This document shows positions 1 to 5,188 of a stretch of DNA of 5,315 nt, one piece after another. The stretch spans positions 1 through 5,315 of the forward strand of contig CAZUZD010000403.1 of the NCBI GenBank assembly GCA_964624465.1, in the 5' to 3' direction. The position numbers and the translations under genes are program-made. How positions within the stretch are numbered: position 1 is the stretch's first letter; each line of letters opens with the position of its first letter. The DNA is from CAZUZD01 sp964624465. GTDB taxonomy: Bacteria; Planctomycetota; Planctomycetia; Isosphaerales; Isosphaeraceae. The notes under the pieces are model-generated. The model was not told the origin of the DNA, made no database searches, and was given only the letters and a program-made list of their open reading frames with translations.

Positions 1-8
1 TGGGGTGC

Positions 9-32
9 CCGGGTCCCGCGTGCGGGGCCCGG
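9..32. other. Strong GC hairpin at the window's left end
   Basis: CCGGGTCCCGC (9-19) and GCGGGGCCCGG (22-32) are inverted repeats that pair over 10-11 positions with one G-U and a tiny loop. No T-run follows on either strand, so it is not a textbook intrinsic terminator. It could still end a gene that lies to the left of the window. Function unknown. Confidence 0.4.
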
Positions 33-206
33 ATCCAGGGGCCTCGGAATCGTCGTCGTGGCCACGCTGCGCTCAGGCCACGCCACACGGAAGGGCCCGT
101 CGACGGCGTTCGGTGCCGCGCGAGGGTGGCCGGGTTCCGGTCCCGGATGAGACGGGTCTGGTGTGCCGTGGCCTTGACCGCGCGAGGGGAGCGGACGGGC
201 CTGGCG
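33..206. other. Non-coding or unassigned stretch upstream of the metal ATPase
   Basis: I see no gene here. The frame of the downstream ATPase stays open leftward to near position 5, but the translation is an Arg/Gly/Pro-rich sequence with no family resemblance, typical of GC-rich non-coding DNA. The other plus frames either stop (TGA at 148-150 in the first frame) or are equally low in complexity. A TTGACC at 174-179 has no -10 at a usable distance. Confidence 0.5.
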
Positions 207-236
207 TTCGCGCGGGGAGGGGTGGGGGGCTATACT
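207..236 (+). promoter_or_regulatory. Candidate sigma-70-type promoter of the metal ATPase
   Basis: TATACT at 231-236 is a near-consensus -10 in an otherwise extremely GC-rich stretch. The best -35 at the right distance is TTCGCG (207-212, 18-bp spacer), which is weak and would fit a promoter needing an activator. The start point would be near 243, giving a leader of about 44 nt before the ATG at 287. I see no clear MerR-type dyad between the elements. Confidence 0.45.
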
Positions 237-286
237 CGGGGCGCGAGCCGAAGGGATCTCGGTGGCCGGCGATCGGGGTGGCGTTC

Positions 287-2449
287 ATGGCCCAGAACCG
301 CGCGACGATCCGGGTCCAGGGCCTGGACTGCCCGTCCGAGGTGCCGCCGATCCGGCGGGCGCTGGAGGGCCAGCCGGGCGTGTCGGCGCTGGCGTTCGAC
401 CCGTCGGGCGGGACCGTCGAGGTCACGTTCGACCCGTCGCAGACGAACCCGATCGCGCTGGCCAGACGTGTGACCGAGTCGGCCGGGATGAAGGCCCAGG
501 CGATCGTCGGGCCGGTCCTGAGCGCAGGAGCTCCGGCCGCGGGCGCCCCGGCGGCGACGGGTCGGGTGCCGCTGGCCGAGCGGCTGCACCGCTGGGGCCC
601 GGTGCTCGGCTCGGGGCTGGCGCTGGGGCTGGGCACGCTGCTGCAATGGCGAGGGGGATCAGAGCTCGCGGCGCGGGCGCTGTTCGTGCTGGCGATCGTG
701 GTGGGCGGGCTGGAGCTGTTCCCGAAGGCGGCGCGAAGCCTGCGGCGGCTGCGGCTGGACATCCACGTGCTGATGGCCCTGGCGGTCGTCGGCGCGGCGG
801 CCACCGGGCAGTGGGACGAGGCGGCGACGGTCGCGTTCCTGTTCGGGCTCTCCGAGGCGATCGAGGCCCTGAGCCTGGAGCGGGCCCGGCGCGCGGTGCG
901 ATCGCTGCTGGAGATCGCCCCCGAGACGGCCGAGCGGATCGGGCCCGACGGGGCGACCACCAGCGTCCCCGCGGCCGAGGTGCGGCCGGGCGACCGGGTG
1001 CGGATCCGCGCCAGCGAGCGGGTGCCGATCGACGGCCGGGTGCTGGCGGGCCGATCGAGCGTCGACCAGCAGGCGATCACCGGCGAGTCGGTGCCGCTGC
1101 TCCGCGAGCCGGGCGACCCGGTCTTCGCCGGCACGGTCAACGGCGACGGCACCCTGGAGGTCGAGGCCACCGCCGCGCTCGGGGACGCGGTGATCACCCG
1201 GATCGTCGAGCGGGTCCGTGCGGCGCAGGCCGGCCGCACGCCGGTGGAGCGGACCATCGAGCGGTTCGCCGCCTGGTACACGCCGGCGGTCTTCGCCCTG
1301 GCCCTGCTCGTCATGATCCTGCCCCCGCTGCTGGCCGGCGCATCGTGGGGGCCGTGGTTCCACCAGGGGCTGGTCATGCTCGTGATCGCCTGCCCGTGCG
1401 CGCTGGTCATCGGCACGCCGGTGGCGGTCGTCAGTGCCCTGACGACGGCGGCGCGGCGGGGGATCCTGATCAAGGACGGGCAGTTCCTCGAAGGGTTCGG
1501 TCAGCTCAAGACGCTGGCGTTCGACAAGACGGGCACCCTGACGCTGGGCCGGCCCGACGTGGTCGAGGTGGTGGCGGCGGCCGGCGGCCCTGGCGACGGC
1601 GACGACGTGCTCCGGATCGCCGCGGCGCTCGGCGACAGCGGCGGCCACGTGCTGGGCCGGGCCATCGCGCGCCACGCCCGCGAGCGCGACCTGGTCGTGC
1701 CGGCGGCGCTCGACTACCAGGCGGTGCCCGGCCTGGGCGCCAACGGCCGGGTGGAGGCGACGCTGTACCACATGGGCAGCCACCGCTACCTCGACGAGTC
1801 GGGCCTGTGCCGGCCCGAGTTCCACGACGTGCTCGGCCGCGCCGAGCGCGACGCCGGCACGTCGGTGGCCGTCTCGGCCCCCGGCGGGCCGCTGGGCTGG
1901 CTCCGGCTGGCCGACCGGCCCCGACCCGAGGCCGCGCGGGCGGTGGCCGACCTGAAGGCGCTCGGGATCGCGCCGATCATGCTCACCGGCGACAACGCCG
2001 TGACCGCCGCCGCCGTCGCCGGCGAGCTCGGGATCTCCGACGTGCGGGCGGCGCTGCTGCCGGCCGAGAAGGCGAATGTGGTGGCCGAGCTGGACCGCGA
2101 CCGCGGCCAGGTGGGCATGGTCGGCGACGGCGTCAACGACGCGCCGGCGCTGGCCGCGGCGCGGGTGAGCGTCGCCATGGGCGGCATCGGCAGCGGCGCG
2201 GCGCTGGAGACGGCCGACATCGTGCTCCTGGGCGCTGACCTCGGCGGCCTGCCCTGGCTGGTGCGGCACAGCCGCCGCAGCCTCCGGGTCATCCGCGCCG
2301 GCATCGCCATCGCCGTCGGCACCAAGCTCGTGTTCCTGGCGCTGGCCGCCCTGGGCTACGCCAACCTCTGGCTCGCCATCCTCGCCGACATGGGCGTGAG
2401 CCTGTTCGTCGTGGCGCTGGCGCTGCGGCTGCTCCGCGACCGGAGCTGA
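287..2449 (+). CDS. P1B-type heavy-metal (Zn/Cd/Pb) translocating ATPase, ZntA/CadA-like
   Basis: An inner-membrane pump that exports divalent soft metals using ATP; 720 residues, the usual family length. An N-terminal HMA domain (about 1-75) carries GLDCPSE (12-18), with Asp14, Cys15 and Glu18 replacing a CxxC. A spacer rich in Ala/Pro/Gly leads into the membrane helices. Further motifs: TGES actuator loop (265-268), CPC in the transport helix (369-371), DKTGT phosphorylation site (Asp413), TGDN (567-570), GDGVNDAP (613-620). Lys680 and Asp701 sit 21 residues apart in the last two helices, matching the Lys/Asp pair of E. coli ZntA, which argues for Zn/Cd/Pb and against Cu. Oddity: the P1B nucleotide-domain His-Pro signature reads His454-Val455. 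ATG 287 is chosen because the HMA fold starts there and GGGGTGG (275-281) lies 5 nt upstream; in-frame GTG 278 is an alternative. The exact metal is inferred. Confidence 0.95.
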   Translation: MAQNRATIRVQGLDCPSEVPPIRRALEGQPGVSALAFDPSGGTVEVTFDPSQTNPIALARRVTESAGMKAQAIVGPVLSAGAPAAGAPAATGRVPLAERLHRWGPVLGSGLALGLGTLLQWRGGSELAARALFVLAIVVGGLELFPKAARSLRRLRLDIHVLMALAVVGAAATGQWDEAATVAFLFGLSEAIEALSLERARRAVRSLLEIAPETAERIGPDGATTSVPAAEVRPGDRVRIRASERVPIDGRVLAGRSSVDQQAITGESVPLLREPGDPVFAGTVNGDGTLEVEATAALGDAVITRIVERVRAAQAGRTPVERTIERFAAWYTPAVFALALLVMILPPLLAGASWGPWFHQGLVMLVIACPCALVIGTPVAVVSALTTAARRGILIKDGQFLEGFGQLKTLAFDKTGTLTLGRPDVVEVVAAAGGPGDGDDVLRIAAALGDSGGHVLGRAIARHARERDLVVPAALDYQAVPGLGANGRVEATLYHMGSHRYLDESGLCRPEFHDVLGRAERDAGTSVAVSAPGGPLGWLRLADRPRPEAARAVADLKALGIAPIMLTGDNAVTAAAVAGELGISDVRAALLPAEKANVVAELDRDRGQVGMVGDGVNDAPALAAARVSVAMGGIGSGAALETADIVLLGADLGGLPWLVRHSRRSLRVIRAGIAIAVGTKLVFLALAALGYANLWLAILADMGVSLFVVALALRLLRDRS

Positions 2450-2466
2450 GCCCGGCCCCTCCCGAT

Positions 2467-2488
2467 TTCTGGATCATGGCATCCAGAA
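2467..2488. promoter_or_regulatory. Perfect dyad, candidate operator upstream of the NO reductase
   Basis: TTCTGGAT (2467-2474) and ATCCAGAA (2481-2488) are exact inverted repeats around a 6-bp centre, CATGGC. The site lies in the most AT-rich patch of the 129-bp spacer, 90 bp before the nor start and 17 bp after the ATPase stop. The size and symmetry suit a dimeric repressor. An NO-responsive Rrf2 (NsrR-like) regulator is a reasonable guess from the neighbour, but the sequence does not match the NsrR or FNR/NnrR consensus I know. As RNA it could form an 8-bp hairpin; with no following U-run it is a poor terminator. Confidence 0.45.
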
Positions 2489-2578
2489 TGCACGCCAGGA
2501 GTCCCCGGTGCGCCGGCGGTGCCCGGTGAGGGGGCAGGTGCGCGCCAGGGAGATCCATCCCCCGGGGGCAGGCCCGTC

Positions 2579-4939
2579 ATGAAGCCGTACACGAGACTCT
2601 GGCTGGCGCTGGCGGCGGTCCTCGCCGGCTCGTTCGCGGTGCTGGGCTACTACGGTCGCGAGATCTACCGGCAGGCGCCGCCGATCCCCGAGCGGGTGGT
2701 GGCCGGGGACCGGACGCTGTTCACCGGCGAGGAGATCCTCGACGGCCAGAACGTCTGGCAGTCGCTGGGCGGCCAGGAGGTCGGCAGCGTCTGGGGCCAC
2801 GGCGCCTACGTGGCGCCCGACTGGTCGGCCGACTGGCTGCACCGCGAGGCCGTCGCGCTGCTCGAGCTGCGGGCCCAGGACCGGCACGGCCGCGGCTACG
2901 AGGCGCTCGACTCCGAGGCCCAGGCCGGCGTGCGGCAATGGCTCCGCGAGACGATGCGCCGCAACACCTACGACCCCGCCGCCGACGTGCTCACCGTCAG
3001 CCCCGAGCGGGCGCGGGCGATCGCCGAGGTCGGCCGGCACTACACGGCGCTCTTCGGCGACGACCCGGCGCTGGCCGAGCTGCGCGACGCGTACGCGATC
3101 CCGAGCGGCGCGGTGCGCGACCCCGAGCGGCTGCGGGTGCTCAACGCCTTCTTCTTCTGGACGGCCTGGGCCTGCGTCACCGAACGGCCGGGCCAGGCGA
3201 TCACGTACACGAACAACTGGCCCCACGAGCCGCTGGTCGGCAACGTGCCCAGTGGGCAGGTGGTGGTCTGGTCGGTGGTGAGCTTCGTGCTGCTGCTGGC
3301 CGGCATCGGGGCGCTGGCGTGGTACTTCGCCGTGCAGCGGCACGACCACGACGACGAGCACACGATGCCCGAGGCCGACCCGCTGCTGGCGCTGGAGCCG
3401 ACGCCGTCGATGCGGGCGACGCTCAAGTATTTCTGGGTGGTCATGGCGCTGATCGTGGTGCAGGTGGGCCTGGGGGCGATCACGGCGCACTACGGGGTCG
3501 AGGGCTCGGGCTTCTACGGCATCCCGCTGGCGCAGTGGATCCCCTACAGCCTGACCCGCACCTGGCACACGCAGCTCGGCATCTTCTGGATCGCCACGGC
3601 GTGGCTGGCCACCGGCCTGTTCATGGCGCCGGCGATCTCGGGCGTCGAGCCGAGGTTCCAGCGGCTGGGGGTGAACTTCCTGTTCGTCTGCACGCTGGTG
3701 ATCGTGGTCGGCTCGATGATCGGCCAGTGGCTGGCGGTGCAGCAGCGGCTCGGGTTCGTGGCGAACTTCTGGTTCGGGCACCAGGGGTTCGAGTACGTCG
3801 ACCTGGGCCGGTTCTGGCAGGCGTTCCTGGCGGTGGGTCTGTTCCTCTGGCTGGCCTTGATGGCCCGCGCCATGGCGCCGGCGTTCCGCACGCCGGGAGC
3901 GAACCGGCACCTGCTGGCCCTGTTCCTGCTGGCCTCGGCGGCGATCCCGCTGTTCTACCTGCCGGGCCTGATGTGGCACCGCCGCACGCACCTGGCGATG
4001 GTCGAGTACTGGCGCTGGTGGGTCGTGCACCTCTGGGTCGAGGGGTTCTTCGAGGTCTTCGCCACGGTCGTGATCGCGTTTTTGTTCACCCGCATGGGCC
4101 TCTTGCGGCTGGCGACGGCGACCTCGGCGGTGCTGTTCTCGACGACCATCTTCCTCTCGGGCGGAATCATCGGCACGTTCCACCACCTGTACTTCTCGGG
4201 CACGCCCATGGTCGTCATGGCCCTGGGCGCCGTCTTCAGTGCGCTGGAGGTAATGCCGCTGGTCCTGATCGGGTTCGAGGCCTACGAGAACCTGACGCTG
4301 AGCCGGGCGCGGCCGTGGGTGGCGGCCTACCGCTGGCCCATCCTGTTCTTCGTGGCGGTGGCGTTCTGGAACCTGGTGGGCGCCGGGCTGTTCGGGTTCT
4401 TCATCAACCCACCGATCGCGCTGTACTACATGCAGGGGCTGAACACGACCCCGGTGCACGCCCACACGGCGCTCTTCGGGGTGTACGGCATGCTCNNNNN
4501 NNNNNAGCGCACGGAGGACTCCATACTCTGCCATCCGTTGCTCGGCATGGGGCTGATGCTCTTCTGCCTGAAGGGCCTGACCGCGCACCGCCAGTGGCGC
4601 ACCGGGGCGATCGGATTCGCCTTCTGGGCGATCAACGTGGGCCTGGCGCTGATGGTGCTGCTGAGCATCCTGCCCGTGGGCCTGCTCCAGACCTGGGCGA
4701 GCGTGGAGCGCGGGACCTGGTACGCCCGCTCGGCCGGGTTCCTCCAGACCGGCCTGATGGACCAGCTCCGCTGGCTGCGGGTGGTGGGCGACACGCTCTT
4801 CGCCGCCGGCGTGATGGCCCTGGGCTGGTTCGTGCTCGGGCTCAAGACCGGCTGGTCGCTGTCGCCGGCGCCCGACGCGGTGGCCAGCGAGTTCCCCGGA
4901 TCGATGCCGGAGCCGGCGACCCCGCCCCCACCGGGCTGA
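2579..4939 (+). CDS. norB: Quinol-dependent nitric oxide reductase (qNOR), interrupted by an assembly gap
   Basis: Membrane haem-copper-superfamily enzyme that reduces two NO to N2O with electrons from quinol. After the first helix (about 6-25) comes the fused periplasmic domain typical of qNOR, with GQNVWQSLGGQEVGSVWGHG (about 56-75) and APDW. The catalytic part follows: His330 (TRTWH, low-spin haem b), His484 and Glu488 (VVHLWVEGFFEVF), His535-His536 (TFHHLYF) as FeB ligands, then His627 (haem b3) and His629 (haem b) in VHAHTALFGVYG. The His484/Glu488/His535 spacing equals that of cNOR NorB (207/211/258). A short HDHDDEH run (255-261) lies after the second helix. The 786 codons include four undetermined residues (640-643) and about 11 foreign ones (644-654). 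Family sequences run directly from YGML to GMGLMLFCL, so the true protein is probably near 770 residues, or the gene is disrupted. ATG 2579 is preferred because the first helix starts there and GGGGGCAGG (2564-2572) is a loose ribosome site; GTG 2519 would add a Gly/Pro-rich tail. Confidence 0.93.
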   Translation: MKPYTRLWLALAAVLAGSFAVLGYYGREIYRQAPPIPERVVAGDRTLFTGEEILDGQNVWQSLGGQEVGSVWGHGAYVAPDWSADWLHREAVALLELRAQDRHGRGYEALDSEAQAGVRQWLRETMRRNTYDPAADVLTVSPERARAIAEVGRHYTALFGDDPALAELRDAYAIPSGAVRDPERLRVLNAFFFWTAWACVTERPGQAITYTNNWPHEPLVGNVPSGQVVVWSVVSFVLLLAGIGALAWYFAVQRHDHDDEHTMPEADPLLALEPTPSMRATLKYFWVVMALIVVQVGLGAITAHYGVEGSGFYGIPLAQWIPYSLTRTWHTQLGIFWIATAWLATGLFMAPAISGVEPRFQRLGVNFLFVCTLVIVVGSMIGQWLAVQQRLGFVANFWFGHQGFEYVDLGRFWQAFLAVGLFLWLALMARAMAPAFRTPGANRHLLALFLLASAAIPLFYLPGLMWHRRTHLAMVEYWRWWVVHLWVEGFFEVFATVVIAFLFTRMGLLRLATATSAVLFSTTIFLSGGIIGTFHHLYFSGTPMVVMALGAVFSALEVMPLVLIGFEAYENLTLSRARPWVAAYRWPILFFVAVAFWNLVGAGLFGFFINPPIALYYMQGLNTTPVHAHTALFGVYGMLXXXXRTEDSILCHPLLGMGLMLFCLKGLTAHRQWRTGAIGFAFWAINVGLALMVLLSILPVGLLQTWASVERGTWYARSAGFLQTGLMDQLRWLRVVGDTLFAAGVMALGWFVLGLKTGWSLSPAPDAVASEFPGSMPEPATPPPPG
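4496..4505. other. Assembly gap (10 N)
   Basis: Ten undetermined bases inside the NO reductase gene, right after the codons for VYGML. Ten Ns are commonly a placeholder, so the real distance is unknown. The reading frame across the gap stays open, but with a one-in-three chance this says little. Confidence 0.98.
4506..4538. other. Foreign segment next to the gap, possible end of an unassembled insertion or a contig-end artefact
   Basis: These 33 bases translate to RTEDSILCHP within the nor frame, in place of a membrane helix where the family has none of these residues. Composition (about 60% GC) is lower than in the flanking gene. TGCTC stands just before the gap (4491-4495) and again just after this segment (4539-4543), as a 5-bp target duplication around a transposable element would. 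It may equally be a chimeric contig end. No transposase is visible, so the element is not named. Confidence 0.4.
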
Positions 4940-4962
4940 CCGGGGCCCGCGTCCGCCCGCGC

Positions 4963-4992
4963 TTGACAGCGGTTCGCCCGCCGCCGTACGGT
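4963..4992 (+). promoter_or_regulatory. Sigma-70-type promoter of the structured RNA and downstream gene
   Basis: TTGACA (4963-4968, perfect -35) is separated by 18 bp from TACGGT (4987-4992, -10 with the key T, A and final T). The predicted start point is about 4999-5001, essentially the first base of the long RNA stem beginning at 5002-5003. It begins 23 bp after the nor stop, with no terminator in between, so some read-through from nor is possible. Confidence 0.65.
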
Positions 4993-5002
4993 CAGACCCC
5001 AG

Positions 5003-5023
5003 CGGTGGCGGCGACCGCTCCAA
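5003..5023 (+). repeat. 5' arm of the long inverted repeat (a1-like)
   Basis: CGGTGGCGGCG (5003-5013), a bulged A (5014), then CCGCTCCAA (5015-5023). Everything but the bulge is exactly complementary to 5169-5188; G5002 could add a G-U pair with U5189. Pairing stops precisely at G5024. Confidence 0.85.
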
Positions 5024-5042
5024 GCACGCGCGTCCCTGGCCT

Positions 5043-5056
5043 TCCGAGCGATCGGA
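5043..5056 (+). other. Small hairpin with a GCGA (GNRA) tetraloop
   Basis: TCCGA (5043-5047) pairs with TCGGA (5052-5056) around GCGA, a GNRA-class tetraloop often used for tertiary contacts or protein binding. It sits inside the CCTGGC/GCCAGG stem and would be one arm of a three-way junction in the msr-like half. Confidence 0.5.
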
Positions 5057-5073
5057 CCGACCCGGGAACGCCG

Positions 5074-5092
5074 CTCCGGGGTACCCCCGGGG
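5074..5092 (+). other. GC-rich hairpin in the msr-like half
   Basis: CTCCGGGG (5074-5081) pairs with CCCCGGGG (5085-5092) over 8 positions including one U-G, leaving a 3-nt UAC loop. It is compatible with the enclosing stem 5035-5040/5095-5100 and with the neighbouring GCGA hairpin. Confidence 0.5.
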
Positions 5093-5116
5093 ACGCCAGG
5101 CTGCGGAGATCTCGAC

Positions 5117-5155
5117 GCGTGAGCGTGTCTACGCCCTGCGTAGCGCCGCTCACGC
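5117..5155 (+). other. Regular 39-nt hairpin, candidate msd template
   Basis: GCGTGAGCG (5117-5125) and CGCTCACGC (5147-5155) are exact inverse complements. Inside, after a symmetric 3x3 internal loop (TGT/CGC), CTACGC (5129-5134) and GCGTAG (5138-5143) pair around a CCT loop. That is 15 bp in a perfectly symmetric design. Its place next to the 3' arm of the outer stem is where a retron keeps the part copied into msDNA. It occludes the possible GTG start at 5119. Confidence 0.7.
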
Positions 5156-5168
5156 CGGACCAGACGGG

Positions 5169-5188
5169 TTGGAGCGGCGCCGCCACCG
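5169..5188 (+). repeat. 3' arm of the long inverted repeat (a2-like)
   Basis: TTGGAGCGG (5169-5177) followed by CGCCGCCACCG (5178-5188) pairs without mismatch to 5003-5023 except for the bulged A5014. The last base is the G of the GTG at 5188, so the RNA end and the start of the downstream frame touch. Confidence 0.85.

Noticed and set aside
5..286. N-terminal extension of the metal ATPase to near the window start
   Set aside because: The extension is Arg/Gly-rich with no homology features, and a TATACT promoter element lies within it. The HMA domain begins properly at the ATG at 287.
73..2325. Several long minus-strand and alternate plus-strand frames over the metal ATPase
   Set aside because: They are shadows of the ATPase gene, with biased composition, no recognisable domains and no plausible starts.
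2519..2578. GTG 2519 as the NO reductase start
   Set aside because: It would add 20 Gly/Pro-rich residues before the first membrane helix. ATG 2579 gives the normal qNOR N-terminus.
4506..4538. Segment next to the gap as leftover sequencing adapter
   Set aside because: There is only loose resemblance to the common Illumina read-2 adapter (GCACACG and ACTCCA-like words), with several mismatches. Not convincing enough to claim.
4940..4962. Transcription terminator after the NO reductase
   Set aside because: GC-rich, but with no clear stem-loop followed by a T-run.
2474..5023. Very long open frame on the minus strand, antisense to the NO reductase
   Set aside because: Its translation is low-complexity His/Arg/Gln/Pro-rich, and it lies opposite a gene with all catalytic residues in place. 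This is the usual antisense artefact in DNA of very high GC.
5119..5187. GTG 5119 (or GTG 5005) as the start of the last gene
   Set aside because: 5119 lies inside the 15-bp hairpin at 5117-5155 and 5005 inside the 5' arm of the 20-bp stem. Symmetric base pairing, not coding, explains that stretch. GTG 5188 or 5224 is more likely.
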